Positions 30,561 through 42,570 are shown, counted from the first letter of the stretch. The stretch is DNA of 64,000 nucleotides from Aeromonas salmonicida subsp. salmonicida (GCF_001643305.1 NZ_LSGW01000044.1:186001-250000); one strand, 5' to 3'. The notes: generated by a model from the letters alone, not told the origin. Made by a program: numbers and translations.

Positions 30561-31003
30561 GAGGTGACAATACCGGGGTTGGCAAAGAACCTGCGGTGAC
30601 GGAGAGGCCCGCGATCAAGGGCTATCTCTATGTGCTGGGCAGCATACTGCTGGTGACCCTGGCCCAGCTCGCCATGAAATGGGGAGTCATGCAGTTGCCA
30701 GCCTGGCAGGCCAGCCTCGATATCATGCTGGCTCACCCGGTGCCGCTGCTGGTCATCACAGCCGGAGTGGGCTGCTATGCCCTGTCACTGCTCTGCTGGC
30801 TGGCGGCGCTGCACTTCACCCCGCTCAATATCGCCTACCCCCTGCTCAGCACCAGCTATGCGCTTGTCTACCTGCTGGCGGTCAGCATACCGAGCTTTGC
30901 CGAACCGCTGGAGCCGGGCAAGGCGGTGGGAGTGATCTTCATCCTGCTGGGGGCCGTGCTGGTGGGGATAAAACCGGTGGGCAGGAAGCGCAACGCCCAT
31001 TAA
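30557..31003 (+). CDS. arnF: Undecaprenyl-phosphate-Ara4N flippase subunit ArnF
   Basis: A 148-residue partner of ArnE. It has four membrane segments with LVTLAQLAMKWG, LNIAYPLLSTSYALVYLLAV and GVIFILLGAVLVGIKP. It is about 20 residues longer than E. coli ArnF (128) because of a charged N-terminal extension. The start is fixed by the ATGA overlap with arnE. It is the last gene of the operon, followed by a terminator. Confidence 0.92.
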   Translation: MRGDNTGVGKEPAVTERPAIKGYLYVLGSILLVTLAQLAMKWGVMQLPAWQASLDIMLAHPVPLLVITAGVGCYALSLLCWLAALHFTPLNIAYPLLSTSYALVYLLAVSIPSFAEPLEPGKAVGVIFILLGAVLVGIKPVGRKRNAH

Positions 31004-31037
31004 CCCATCACGGTTTGGCTCGCTATCCTCCCTGTGC

Positions 31038-31064
31038 AAGGGCTGCTTCGTCAGCCCTTTTCTT
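31038..31064 (+). terminator. Terminator of the arn operon
   Basis: The stem AAGGGCTG/CAGCCCTT encloses loop CTTCGT and is followed by TTCTT. Confidence 0.8.
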
Positions 31065-31232
31065 ATGATGCGGATCCCTCTGCTCACCCGGCTCATCTCC
31101 CCTTCGTCGCTGCGCGTCAGGGAACAAGTGTCACGCCAGTGAACCAGTCGGGCGGCGGTACTGACAAGCGGCGTACTTGACCGCACTCGGAACATGCCTT
31201 TATAACGGAACTCCCAAGGAAGAGAGAATTCT

Positions 31233-32102
31233 ATGTCGGCCAAGCATCCCATCATTGCAGTCACCGGTTCGTCCGGTGCCGGCACCTCCACCTCCACCAA
31301 CGCCTTTCGCTCCATGTTTCATCAGCTTGGTTACAAAGCGGCCGTGGTGGAAGGGGACAGTTTTCATCGCTACACCCGACCGGAAATGGACGTGGCGATC
31401 CGCAAGGCGCGCGAGCAGGGGCGCCACATCAGCTATTTCGGCCCCGAGGCCAACGACTTCGCGCTGCTGGAATCCTTCTTCCAGGAGTACGGCCAGAACG
31501 GCAGCGGCCAGTATCGGCGCTATCTGCACAGCTTCGACGAGGCAGTCCCCTTCAACCAGATGCCGGGTACCTTCACCCCCTGGCAAAATCTGCCGAGCGA
31601 GACCGATCTGCTGTTTTACGAGGGGCTGCACGGCGGCGTGGTCACAGATGACCACAATGTGGCGCGTCACGTGGACTTTCTCATCGGCGTGGTGCCCATC
31701 GTCAACCTGGAGTGGATCCAGAAGCTCATCCGCGATACCTCGGAGCGGGGGCATTCGCGCGAAGCGGTCACCGACTCCATAGTCCGCTCCATGGATGACT
31801 ACATCAACTTCATCACACCGCAGTTTTCCCGCACCCATATCAACTTCCAGCGGGTGCCGACCGTGGATACCTCCAACCCCTTCAGTGCCAAGGTGATCCC
31901 GAGTCTGGACGAGAGTATGCTGGTGATCCGGTTTCGTGGCATCAAGCAGGTGGACTTCCCTTACCTGTTGTCGATGATCGATGGCTCCTTCATCTCACGG
32001 ATGAACACTATCGTGGTTCCGGGTGGCAAGATGGGCTTCGCGATGGAGCTGATCCTGCGCCCGCTGATCCAGCAACTGCTCGAAACTGGCAAGATCACTT
32101 AA
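31233..32102 (+). CDS. prkB: Phosphoribulokinase-family kinase PrkB
   Basis: A 289-residue P-loop kinase (same length as E. coli PrkB) with Walker A GSSGAGTST, EGDSFHRYTR and FYEGLHGG. Homologues are annotated phosphoribulokinase, but no RuBisCO is known to accompany them in these bacteria. The true substrate is therefore uncertain. AAGGAAGAGAG precedes the ATG. In E. coli prkB directly follows yheU; here the ugd-arn block separates them. Confidence 0.92.
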   Translation: MSAKHPIIAVTGSSGAGTSTSTNAFRSMFHQLGYKAAVVEGDSFHRYTRPEMDVAIRKAREQGRHISYFGPEANDFALLESFFQEYGQNGSGQYRRYLHSFDEAVPFNQMPGTFTPWQNLPSETDLLFYEGLHGGVVTDDHNVARHVDFLIGVVPIVNLEWIQKLIRDTSERGHSREAVTDSIVRSMDDYINFITPQFSRTHINFQRVPTVDTSNPFSAKVIPSLDESMLVIRFRGIKQVDFPYLLSMIDGSFISRMNTIVVPGGKMGFAMELILRPLIQQLLETGKIT

Positions 32103-32117
32103 GCCAAGGAGCTTATG

Positions 32118-32651
32118 ATGCGGTTAGCGTTTATCTCTGTGGTATTGGCCGCCCTGCTGGGCGGTTGCAGCAGCGGCCCGGCCGCTCCGACCCTGGAGTC
32201 GGGCACCATGGTGGTGCGACCGGCTGCGAGCTGGCCGTTTGGTGCGACGCCGCGCTACGCGCTGGCCGAGCAGTTCCAGTATGCGGGTGAGAGTGCCGAG
32301 GGCTGGCTGGTGCCGGTTCAGCAGGCGGTCAATCAGGAGCTGGGCAGCAAGGGCTGGCAGAGCGTGCCCCTCGATGAAGCGGATCTCTGGGTCGCCATCG
32401 GTGTCGCAGGCAGCAAGGACTTGAGCGATGGCGAGATCTTCGCCCGCCTCGGCATGACCCCGGGGCTGCAAGCCAAAGTGGGGGCACGCAAGGGTACCCT
32501 GGCCATAGTCCTGCTCGACCGGCGTACCCAGCAGGCGGTGTGGAGCAGTGCAATCCAGCTCGCCAGTGACGTCGCCATCCCCGACGAGTCACGCCGCCAG
32601 CTGAGCCAGCAACTGGCCGGCCAGATGCTGGACTCCCTGCCCGCCCGCTAG
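32118..32651 (+). CDS. DUF4136-like lipoprotein
   Basis: A 177-residue protein with lipobox LGGC near residue 16. A short Ala/Pro-rich linker precedes a domain resembling DUF4136 (YALAEQFQYAG, VQQAVNQELGSKGWQ, ADLWVAIGV, KGTLAIVLLDRRTQQAVW). It is probably an outer-membrane-anchored periplasmic protein of unknown role. AAGGAG fits the second of two adjacent ATGs better. It lies 15 bp after prkB and is probably co-transcribed. Confidence 0.75.
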   Translation: MRLAFISVVLAALLGGCSSGPAAPTLESGTMVVRPAASWPFGATPRYALAEQFQYAGESAEGWLVPVQQAVNQELGSKGWQSVPLDEADLWVAIGVAGSKDLSDGEIFARLGMTPGLQAKVGARKGTLAIVLLDRRTQQAVWSSAIQLASDVAIPDESRRQLSQQLAGQMLDSLPAR

Positions 32652-32672
32652 CACGGGTCTTTTCCCCTTGAA

Positions 32673-32700
32673 ACAAAACGGCCTGCGAGAGCAGGCCGTT
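32673..32700 (-). terminator. Terminator for the mliC-like gene
   Basis: The stem AACGGCCTGC/GCAGGCCGTT has a GAGA loop. On the minus strand it is followed by TTGTTTC. It may also slow the plus-strand transcript. Confidence 0.7.
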
Positions 32701-32718
32701 GTGATCACACCATGACGA

Positions 32719-33015
32719 TTACTTGCGCTGACAGGTCAGCAGGGTCACATCTTTCTGACTGAGGATGGCCTGTTTCTCCTGATTCCAGAAGGTGGTGGCA
32801 CCATCGGAATACTTGGCGCCAGACTCCGCTTCAACCCGGCCCAGCTTGTGATACACGCCGGCGTACGGGAACTGCACCATGTCGGCCTGAGCATCATAGG
32901 TAATGGCCAACAGCTCTTCCCCGCACTGGTACTGGCTGTACTGGTACTGGGTCGGCTGGGGCATGCTGCAGGCCGCCAGCCCCAGCAGGGGAAGTAACAC
33001 TATCAAGTTTTTCAT
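32719..33015 (-). CDS. mliC: MliC-type C-type lysozyme inhibitor lipoprotein
   Basis: A 98-residue protein with lipobox LAAC at about 13-16. The MliC domain contains QYQCGEELLAITY, FPYAGVYHKLGR, the SGAKYSDG motif that inserts into the lysozyme active site, FWNQEKQAIL and a final LLTC. It protects peptidoglycan from host C-type lysozyme at the outer membrane. It is a single gene between convergent and divergent neighbours. Confidence 0.85.
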   Translation of the reverse strand: MKNLIVLLPLLGLAACSMPQPTQYQYSQYQCGEELLAITYDAQADMVQFPYAGVYHKLGRVEAESGAKYSDGATTFWNQEKQAILSQKDVTLLTCQRK

Positions 33016-33063
33016 TGCACTTTCCTTATGTCATGGCGTTATCGACGGGACAAATCACAGCTA

Positions 33064-33468
33064 TCAGGCTTCAAGAATTTGATAACTATGGGTAATTTCT
33101 ACCGCTTTTTCCAACATCAGGGAGACGGAACAATACTTTTCCATCGACAGGTCCACCGCGCGGGCCACCTGCTTCTCGGCCAGCCCCTTGCCGGTGACCA
33201 CAAAATTGAGGTGGATCTTCTCGAACACCCGCGGCACCGACTCCACCCGCTGCCCTTCCAGTTCCACATGGCAGGCGGTCACGGATTGACGTGCCTTCTC
33301 CAAAATGGAGACAACGTCGATCGAGCTGCAGCCACCCACCGCCAGCAGGATCATCTCCATCGGGCTGGCACCTTCGCCGGGGTTGGCGCCGTCCAGGGTC
33401 ACCTGATGACCGGACTCACTCTCGCCGACAAACTTCATGCCTTCCACCCAACTGACCTTGGCTTTCAT
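33064..33468 (-). CDS. yhfA: OsmC family protein YhfA
   Basis: A 134-residue OsmC/Ohr-fold protein (E. coli YhfA 134). It starts MKAKVSWVEGMKFVGESESG and has GASPMEMILLAVGGCSSIDVV with the reactive Cys, then the second conserved region KHCSVS in the form KYCSVSLML. The internal ATG was chosen because it matches the family start and follows GAGG. It is divergent from crp, as in E. coli. Its role is probably reduction of organic peroxides or thiols. Confidence 0.92.
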   Translation of the reverse strand: MKAKVSWVEGMKFVGESESGHQVTLDGANPGEGASPMEMILLAVGGCSSIDVVSILEKARQSVTACHVELEGQRVESVPRVFEKIHLNFVVTGKGLAEKQVARAVDLSMEKYCSVSLMLEKAVEITHSYQILEA

Positions 33469-33777
33469 CTCACATTTCCTCTTAATGACGACATATCTGA
33501 CTGACATAGCATACCCCAGACGGCGCCCAATCGGCATATGTGAGCCATTTTCGCGAACTTCGGTGCTAACTAGATCAAAATCAACATCTGATGCCCCCAA
33601 GTTCCCTAAAATGGCGCAGATAGCGCAGCAGGCATCAAGGGGATCTGGCAAAAGCCCTCAAAGCCTTGTCAGCACAGACAAAGGCTCTTATCCTACTGCG
33701 ACTAATACAAGGAATGGCAAGGTTGGCAGCTTGCCCGGACGCACGAGTCCATAAAAAGACACTACAGAGGAATTCTC

Positions 33778-34416
33778 ATGGTCATTGGCAAACCGCAAAG
33801 CGATCCCACCCTGGAATGGTTCTTGTCGCACTGCCACATTCATAAGTATCCCGCCAAGAGCACCCTGATCCATGCGGGTGAGAAAGCGGAGACCCTCTAC
33901 TACATCGTCAAGGGCACTGTGGCCGTCTTGATCAAGGACGATGAAGGCAAGGAGATGATCCTCTCCTATCTGAACCAGGGCGACTTCCTGGGCGAGATGG
34001 GCATGTTCGAGGAGAGCGAGAATCCAGAGCGTTCCGCCTGGGTGCGCGCCAAGGGCTCCTGTGAAGTAGCCGAGATCTCTTACAAGAAGTTCCGTCAGCT
34101 GATCCAGGTCAACCCGGACATACTGATGCGTCTCTCCGGCCAGATGGCGACCCGACTGCAGCACACCAGTCAGAAAGTCGGCAACCTGGCCTTCCTGGAC
34201 GTGACAGGCCGGATCGCCCAGACCCTGCTCAATCTGGCCAAACAGCCGGACGCCATGACCCACCCGGATGGCATGCAGATCAAGATCACCCGTCAGGAGA
34301 TTGGCCAGATCGTCGGCTGCTCCCGTGAAACCGTTGGCCGGATCCTCAAGATGCTCGAAGAGCAGGAGCTGATCTCCGCCCACGGCAAGACCATAGTGGT
34401 GTTTGGTACCCGCTGA
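33778..34416 (+). CDS. crp: cAMP receptor protein Crp
   Basis: A 212-residue global regulator. The cyclic-nucleotide domain has [30 protein letters not shown] and ERSAWVRAK, the cAMP-contact Arg-Ser pair. The DNA-binding HTH is [20 protein letters not shown]. It ends VVFGTR as in E. coli. GAGGA lies before the ATG. About 240 bp upstream, TGTGAGCCATTTTCGCG has a CRP-like left half-site only. A terminator follows. Confidence 0.96.
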   Translation: MVIGKPQSDPTLEWFLSHCHIHKYPAKSTLIHAGEKAETLYYIVKGTVAVLIKDDEGKEMILSYLNQGDFLGEMGMFEESENPERSAWVRAKGSCEVAEISYKKFRQLIQVNPDILMRLSGQMATRLQHTSQKVGNLAFLDVTGRIAQTLLNLAKQPDAMTHPDGMQIKITRQEIGQIVGCSRETVGRILKMLEEQELISAHGKTIVVFGTR

Positions 34417-34440
34417 CAGGGTTCCCTGACGGCTCAGGAT

Positions 34441-34468
34441 AAAAAAGGCTGCCACGGCAGCCTTTTCT
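34441..34468 (+). terminator. Terminator after crp
   Basis: The stem AAAAGGCTGC/GCAGCCTTTT with loop CACG is preceded by A's. Confidence 0.85.
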
Positions 34469-34525
34469 GATCGTCTCCCCTATAATCGCGAACGCCCTTC
34501 CTCAGCCTCAATCAAGCGAGTGTGT

Positions 34526-35326
34526 ATGCATCTTCAATGTCCCGTTTGCCGCAGCCCCCTGCATCTTCATGAAGCATCCCGCGGGGTCTATTGCGACAAC
34601 AAGCACCATTTCGATCCGGCCCCGGAAGGGTATCTGGATCTCATTCCCGGCAAGAAGAATCCCAAGGACAGCGACAGCCGCGCCCTGATGCGCGCCAAGC
34701 GCCACTTCCTGGAACAGGGCCATCAGGCGCCGCTGGTAGACGCCATGGCTGCCCTGCTCGCCCCGCTCGGCCCCCGCGAGCTGATCCACCTCGGCTGCGG
34801 CGAAGGTTACTACTGCCGTGCCCTGGCCGAGCGCCTGCCCGAATGGCAATTTGGCGGATTCGATCTGGCCAAGAACGCCATCTTCGCCGCCAACAAGGTA
34901 CAGCCTGAAGCTCAGTTCATCATCGCCGATCCGGCTCGTGCCCCGCTGCAACCGGGCACGGCCCAGGTGCTGCTGGTCAATGATCTCAAGGTCAAGACAG
35001 AGCTGCTGGTCAGCTGGCTGGCACCGGGTGGTTACCTGCTTTACCTGCAGCCAGGCCCGCGCCACCAGTGGCAGCTGAGAGTCAGCCTCAACCCTGTCAG
35101 CATGGAGCACCCCCTCAGCTGGCCAGTCCTCGGCGGCCTCAACCCCGTGGGTCAGGAGCGTTGTCAGTTCACCATGACCATGGATCAGAGCCTGCGCAGC
35201 TTCATTCTGGAAACCAGCCGACTCGGCTGGCGGGCCAGCGCGGAGCAGCGTCACGCCTTTACCCAGCAGGGACCGGATGAGCTGGAGCAGGATCTGCTGC
35301 TGAGCCTGTGGCAAAAGCCGCTCTGA
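34526..35326 (+). CDS. rlmA: 23S rRNA (guanine-745-N1)-methyltransferase RlmA
   Basis: A 266-residue SAM-dependent enzyme that methylates G745 of 23S rRNA. The N-terminal zinc finger is CPVC followed by YCDNKHHF (three Cys and a His). The linker is FDPAPEGYLDLIP and the SAM motif LIHLGCGEGYYCRAL. GGYLLYLQPGPRHQW matches the family's GPRHL region. An ATG after GTG is used as the start; the GTG two codons upstream is an alternative. It stands alone between crp and the chitinase region. Confidence 0.92.
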   Translation: MHLQCPVCRSPLHLHEASRGVYCDNKHHFDPAPEGYLDLIPGKKNPKDSDSRALMRAKRHFLEQGHQAPLVDAMAALLAPLGPRELIHLGCGEGYYCRALAERLPEWQFGGFDLAKNAIFAANKVQPEAQFIIADPARAPLQPGTAQVLLVNDLKVKTELLVSWLAPGGYLLYLQPGPRHQWQLRVSLNPVSMEHPLSWPVLGGLNPVGQERCQFTMTMDQSLRSFILETSRLGWRASAEQRHAFTQQGPDELEQDLLLSLWQKPL

Positions 35327-35343
35327 TTGCGCTCATTCCCATG

Positions 35344-35369
35344 AAAAAAGGCCCTGACGGGCCTTTTTT
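35344..35369. terminator. Bidirectional terminator between rlmA and the GH19 chitinase
   Basis: A6-GGCCC / GGGCC-T6 with loop TGAC lies between convergent genes. Confidence 0.9.
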
Positions 35370-35387
35370 ATTGAGCGAATACAGACG

Positions 35388-37310
35388 TCACAGTTTGATC
35401 CAGGCATCTCCCCAGGCCGTGCCCTTGCCAGGCTCATAGGCCCAGGCCGCGCCCGCACACCAACCGGTATAGGGGTGGGGCTTGCACTGGTAGTTGCCCC
35501 CCAGATTGCTTACCTTGTCCCCCGCCTTGTTGGCCGTCCCTGCTTGGTAAGGGGGGTTGCCATCCGGCGGCGTAGTACCGCCACTGCCCTTGATCAGGAT
35601 CTCGTGGGTCGCACTGCGACTGAGCCCCTGCTCGTCGGTTACCTTGAGCACGAAACCGTAGCGAGTATCGCTAACCGGCGTGGCAGGCAGGGTGGCACTC
35701 AGGGTGGACTGGGACAGATCCGAGGTGCTGGCCCCGGCGGGCAGGGTCCAGGCATAGCCGAGCGGCTTGCCTTCCGGATCGCTCGAACCCTGGCCGGAGA
35801 GCAGCACTGTCGCACCGCCCAGCGCCTCGCTCGGGCCGCTGATGTTGGCCACCGGCGGCAGGTTGGTGCCGCCGCCGTTGTCCTCGATCACCACCTCGGG
35901 GAAGAAGTGCTGCACGCACTGGCTGTAGTCCCGCGCCTTGAACGCGCTGAAGCGGGTCTGGTAACCCACCAGCTTGCAGGCGTAGCTCTTGCCGCCATTG
36001 GGATTGCCCGGCACATAGCTCCAGTCATTCTCCCAATAGATGGGCAGGGCGCCGGCGCCCGCCTCGTCAAAGTACTTCATGCTCTTGCAACCAAGCACCT
36101 CGTCTGCCGGCACAGGCACCCCCAGATACTGGGCCTGGGCCTGGTAGTAGGTGATGCGGTTCTGGGACTGGGCATGCTCGGCCGCACCGCCGCACTCCAC
36201 GCCGCCGTTGATGATCTGGGTGGTCACCCCGAAGCCCGGCACCAGACCATTCTGCCTGTCGTAGTCATTGGGCTGCCAGGTGCCGTCGATCACGTGCAGC
36301 ATGGAGGGCTTGGGCGGCTGTGGATAGACGAAGAAGAAGACGGCGCTGGCGAGGTTGAGCCAGGTGTCCGCCACTTTCTCCGGGTTGTCCAGCAGGGTGC
36401 GCACTGTGCCGAACATGGCCTCGGAGAAGGGGCCGTAGTTGTAGTTGTAAGAGAGCTGCTTGGCGCCACGACCGAAGTAGCTCTTGAACTCGCCGTTCTC
36501 GAACTTGCCGCATGGCCACTGCTGACCCTGCCACACATCCGGCCGACACTCGGCGTTGTAGCCGCCGCGCATCTGCTCGGTCCAGCCCATCTCCCGCACC
36601 CAGACAAGCCCCTGACGCCACTCGGGCTCGGGTCGCCAGCTCTCGTGACCGCCGGTCTCCTGGGCGAAGTGGGCAAACATGGTGGCCAGCGACTTGCGGC
36701 AGATGGCCTCGGCATTGCGACCGTCGCTGTAATCACCGCAAAAAGCCGGGAACTTGGCCACCGCCTGCAAAAAACCGCGATAGGTGTATTCCGGGGCCCG
36801 CAGCGGGAACAGGAAGTTGAACTGGGACTCGCTGAGCAATCCCTCGACCCGCTTGACGTTGGCTGGGTTGAGCGCAAGCCCGGGGGCCACCGCCTCGACC
36901 ACGGCATTGTCGCGGGTCGCGATGGAGGCCTTGACTGCCGCCATGGCCGGGAAGTCGGTGAGGGCCTGCTCCCTGGCGTCCAGCTCGCTCTGGCTCAGGT
37001 AGACGGGCGTGCCTTCGGTGGCGCCGCTGCCCCCCTCCACCGGAGGCGTGATGCCAGTGCCACCATCAGGCGGAGTCGCTTCCCCATCCCCCATCAGGGC
37101 CCACGGAGAGTCCCATTCATTGGCCACTTGTACCCCCGGGCTCTGGCCCGGATTGGCGTACCATTTGGCTTCATAGATCTTGCCGTTGAAACTGACCTGG
37201 CTGCCGCCACTGTAACCCTGATTGATGTCATACAGGGCGGCGGCCCACAGCTGACCGCTCAGACAGAGTCCGGCCAGCAGGCTGGCCACAGAGGACTTTC
37301 TTATCATCAT
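35388..37310 (-). CDS. Secreted GH19 chitinase with chitin-binding and PKD domains
   Basis: A 640-residue multidomain hydrolase. In order it has a signal peptide (1-24), a CBM5/12 (about 25-65, YSGGSQVSFNGKIYEAKWYA) and a Pro/Gly linker. The GH19 catalytic domain (about 130-480) has MFAHFAQETGGHE with the general-acid Glu and GAKQLSYNYNYGPFS. A PKD-like domain (about 495-575) and a second CBM5/12 (about 595-640, ending WGDAWIKL) follow. It cleaves chitin with inversion and is probably exported by type II secretion. It is downstream of tagA on the same strand, separated by a terminator-like hairpin. Confidence 0.92.
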   Translation of the reverse strand: MMIRKSSVASLLAGLCLSGQLWAAALYDINQGYSGGSQVSFNGKIYEAKWYANPGQSPGVQVANEWDSPWALMGDGEATPPDGGTGITPPVEGGSGATEGTPVYLSQSELDAREQALTDFPAMAAVKASIATRDNAVVEAVAPGLALNPANVKRVEGLLSESQFNFLFPLRAPEYTYRGFLQAVAKFPAFCGDYSDGRNAEAICRKSLATMFAHFAQETGGHESWRPEPEWRQGLVWVREMGWTEQMRGGYNAECRPDVWQGQQWPCGKFENGEFKSYFGRGAKQLSYNYNYGPFSEAMFGTVRTLLDNPEKVADTWLNLASAVFFFVYPQPPKPSMLHVIDGTWQPNDYDRQNGLVPGFGVTTQIINGGVECGGAAEHAQSQNRITYYQAQAQYLGVPVPADEVLGCKSMKYFDEAGAGALPIYWENDWSYVPGNPNGGKSYACKLVGYQTRFSAFKARDYSQCVQHFFPEVVIEDNGGGTNLPPVANISGPSEALGGATVLLSGQGSSDPEGKPLGYAWTLPAGASTSDLSQSTLSATLPATPVSDTRYGFVLKVTDEQGLSRSATHEILIKGSGGTTPPDGNPPYQAGTANKAGDKVSNLGGNYQCKPHPYTGWCAGAAWAYEPGKGTAWGDAWIKL

Positions 37311-37331
37311 CCTTACCTCTTGCTAGATAAA

Positions 37332-37353
37332 AGGCGGGGCTTGGCCCCCGCCT
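37332..37353 (-). terminator. Terminator-like hairpin between tagA and the GH19 gene
   Basis: AGGCGGGG/CCCCGCCT is followed on the minus strand by TTTAT. It suggests partial or full separation of the two transcripts. Confidence 0.65.
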
Positions 37354-37386
37354 GTGGTACCTCGCATTGCGCGAGGAAAAAGCGTC

Positions 37387-39765
37387 TCAGCGCGTCAACG
37401 GCATGCCGTTGACCGTGTAGCCGAGACCGGCCGGTGCCGGCGTGAGCAGAGCGTCACTCTGCACCTGATTGCGGCACAGCACACTGGCGCTGCGCGGCTC
37501 GCTGGCAGTGGGCACGTTGACATGGAACTTGTTCATCACGCTGGCGCTCAGGCGGTGGTTGGCCAATCTGAAACGCAGCAGCCCATCACGGGTCTCCACC
37601 TGCAATTGGCAATCCCCCGTCCCGAGCCGCTCGCTGTCATCGCCATAGGTAAAGCCATAAGCACCGTGCAAGGCCGGATAGAGGTAGCCGGGCAGCTGCC
37701 TCTGCGGATCGTAGTAACCGACCAGGGTCGTCACCGGCACCCCGAAGGCGTCAGGTTTTCGCTCCACCGCCAGGTCCGCCAGCGGCCCCTCGTTCCAGCG
37801 TGCACCGTCCGAGGTGTAACTCTTCTTGAAGCCACGGGAGACGGTGATCTGCTGACCGTTGATGAAGAGGGTACTGTTGTAGCCAGCGTCGTGATCGACA
37901 GTGACGATGCGGCCACGATTGACCGCCGAGGCCAGCGGCAGCTGGATGTTGCGGGTCCAGTTGCCATCCCACATGGCCACCTTGACCAGGTCGTACTCGG
38001 CCAGCAGGGCGGCCAGTTTCACCTCCCCCAGATCACTCACGGGTGCCGTGATCTGCTCGGAAAGGTCGACCTTGTGACGGTAGGGCTCCATTTTGGCGCG
38101 GCTCTCGTTCCACTTGCTGAAACCCGTGGTGGAACTGGCATCAAACACCGCCTTGCTCTCGAGGAAGCGCTGGATGATGGCCGCCGAGTTGGCGGTATAG
38201 AGCGTAAAACGGTTGAAACCGGAGAGCGGCGCACCGCCAGCCATCGCATCGAGACCAAAGGAGCGGCTGTGGAAGGGCGCCTGACACTGGCCATCCAGAC
38301 AGGTGCTCTGGCCGCTGCGGGTTGCGAAGAAGTTGGGAATGAAGCGGTTCTTGTCGCCATCCCAGCCCCAGGTGGCATTGTTCTGGTCGGCGCTGCGATG
38401 CACAGAGCCGGCAAAGCCCCCCACATAATGACCAAGGCCGTAGTTGTGACCCACCTCGTGGCTGAACTCGTTGCCAAGGGACGCGTCCAGGGTGACTATG
38501 CCGCCCCCGCCGGAGCCGCCATGTACCTTCACCCCGTTGGCGTACTTGCCGCGACTGTTATGGGCAGCCAGCTGGGTCACCACATAGGGGTGGCTGCTCT
38601 CCCCTTCACCCGCCGTGCTGTTGATGCCGTAGTTGGCATTGTCGATGCCATGGGAGATGAGCTCCTTGCCGATGCGCTGGCGCATGGTGCCGTCGTGCCA
38701 GCCCCCTTCGCTCGGATCAAAGTCGGTGAGCAGGGTTCCATCCGGCAACATCACCTCTGGCAGCGACAGGGGGGCATATTGACTCACGATGAGACGGCTG
38801 GCAGGTATGGTCTGGAAGTACTCCCGATGTGCCTCGGGATCCTTGGCAAAGGCAAACTGGTTGCGCGGTGTGGTCAGCATGCCGATGTCGATGGTGTGGA
38901 TCAGCAGCTCCCCCGGTGCCCCCACCTTGAGGCCCGTCAGCTCGCCGTGGAGCTGGTTATGACTGAACCACAAGCTGAGTCCAGGTACTATCCATTTGGA
39001 GGGCAATACCCCGCTCCAGGCATCGCTGGCGTAGGTGATGCCGTTATTTTCCAGCTCACCGTCACGGATCCACTGACCGCGCACAAATTTGAATTGCTGG
39101 CTCTGACCGCGGGAGAGTGTCACCTGACGGCCACTGAAAGTGACAGTCGAGTCGTAGCCGGCATTGGAAGCGAGGCGCACCATCTTGCCTTCCAGCGTCG
39201 CATCCGTCGGCAAATAAACGTTGCGCACCCAGCGCCCGTCTGCGGTCTGGATGGACACAAGCGCATGGACTCGCAACTTGCTCAGCAGGAAGGAGCCGGC
39301 CGGATCACCCAGCTTTGCCAGTTCGCTGCTGCTGTTGATGACGCCTGTGGTGCCGGGGCCTGGGGTGAAATCGACCCCCTCTTCGGGGGAACCCTCCAGG
39401 TAGTAAGCGGTTTTGGGTAGTTTAGAGGGTGGGTTGAGTCCCATTGAGCCGAGCAACTTACCCGTCCCATCATAGGCCATCACCACCATGGGAGCTGTGC
39501 TGTCGGCTTGCATCGGCCTGACCAGCAACAGGCTCTTGCGCAGGGCGGTGAGACGGGGCTGATTGTCCCCCTCACGAGGATGGGCGGGCAGGATCTGGCT
39601 CTGGGCAAACTGCACCCTGGCCGCCAAGGATCCTTGCAAGTCATTCTGTGGGGTTGTGCCGTCGAATACCAGGTCAGGGACAGCCTGAGTAGCGGCCAGC
39701 AGAGAACCGCTTGCCAGCACTGCGGTGATCAGGCTGGCAATACGGGTAGTGTGTATGGTCATCAT
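37387..39765 (-). CDS. tagA: TagA/StcE-type M66 zinc metalloprotease
   Basis: A secreted mucin-cleaving protease of about 792 residues. The signal peptide is followed by a region of unknown fold with a repeated WTRN/WVRN module: WVRNVYLPTDATLEGKMVRL and WTRNIQLPLASAVNRGRIVT. Each module is followed by AGY-ST and a GRQ/GQQ-VTLSRG strand. The M66 catalytic motif is HEVGHNYGLGHY (HExxHxxGxxH). StcE of E. coli O157 and TagA of Vibrio and Aeromonas cleave mucins and C1-esterase inhibitor. The start is one of two adjacent ATGs (MMTIHTTR); a longer frame runs into the upstream hairpin. No truncation is seen. Confidence 0.9.
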   Translation of the reverse strand: MMTIHTTRIASLITAVLASGSLLAATQAVPDLVFDGTTPQNDLQGSLAARVQFAQSQILPAHPREGDNQPRLTALRKSLLLVRPMQADSTAPMVVMAYDGTGKLLGSMGLNPPSKLPKTAYYLEGSPEEGVDFTPGPGTTGVINSSSELAKLGDPAGSFLLSKLRVHALVSIQTADGRWVRNVYLPTDATLEGKMVRLASNAGYDSTVTFSGRQVTLSRGQSQQFKFVRGQWIRDGELENNGITYASDAWSGVLPSKWIVPGLSLWFSHNQLHGELTGLKVGAPGELLIHTIDIGMLTTPRNQFAFAKDPEAHREYFQTIPASRLIVSQYAPLSLPEVMLPDGTLLTDFDPSEGGWHDGTMRQRIGKELISHGIDNANYGINSTAGEGESSHPYVVTQLAAHNSRGKYANGVKVHGGSGGGGIVTLDASLGNEFSHEVGHNYGLGHYVGGFAGSVHRSADQNNATWGWDGDKNRFIPNFFATRSGQSTCLDGQCQAPFHSRSFGLDAMAGGAPLSGFNRFTLYTANSAAIIQRFLESKAVFDASSTTGFSKWNESRAKMEPYRHKVDLSEQITAPVSDLGEVKLAALLAEYDLVKVAMWDGNWTRNIQLPLASAVNRGRIVTVDHDAGYNSTLFINGQQITVSRGFKKSYTSDGARWNEGPLADLAVERKPDAFGVPVTTLVGYYDPQRQLPGYLYPALHGAYGFTYGDDSERLGTGDCQLQVETRDGLLRFRLANHRLSASVMNKFHVNVPTASEPRSASVLCRNQVQSDALLTPAPAGLGYTVNGMPLTR

Positions 39766-39784
39766 GACGCTCGCTGTTGTTGTG

Positions 39785-39815
39785 GGAAAAAGAAGGGGCA
39801 TGCCAAGCATGCCCC
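39785..39815 (-). terminator. Terminator between chiA and tagA
   Basis: GGGGCATGC/GCATGCCCC with a CAA loop is followed on the minus strand by TTCTTTTTC. Confidence 0.8.
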
Positions 39816-39850
39816 CGGTTGGTTCACAGAAAGGCTAGTTGACAAAAAAG

Positions 39851-42471
<2,621 letters not shown>

Positions 42472-42570
42472 TTATTTCGTTCTTGGAATTAACAACGAAA
42501 AAGGCAACGCCAACCAGACAGGTAACGCAGACAACATCGCGCCATGGCTTGGCCCATGGACGAAACAACC

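Noticed and set aside
31233..32102. Phosphoribulokinase as evidence for a Calvin cycle
   Set aside because: PrkB homologues are common in heterotrophic gammaproteobacteria, and no RuBisCO or other Calvin genes are in the window.
35475..37412. Long plus-strand open frame (645 codons) opposite the GH19 chitinase
   Set aside because: It is antisense to a clear multidomain chitinase, has no family motifs or ribosome-binding site, and reflects GC-rich codon bias on the true strand.
37354..39420. Long plus-strand open frame (688 codons) opposite tagA
   Set aside because: It is a shadow of the M66 protease gene; the composition is His/Val/Gly rich without domain features.
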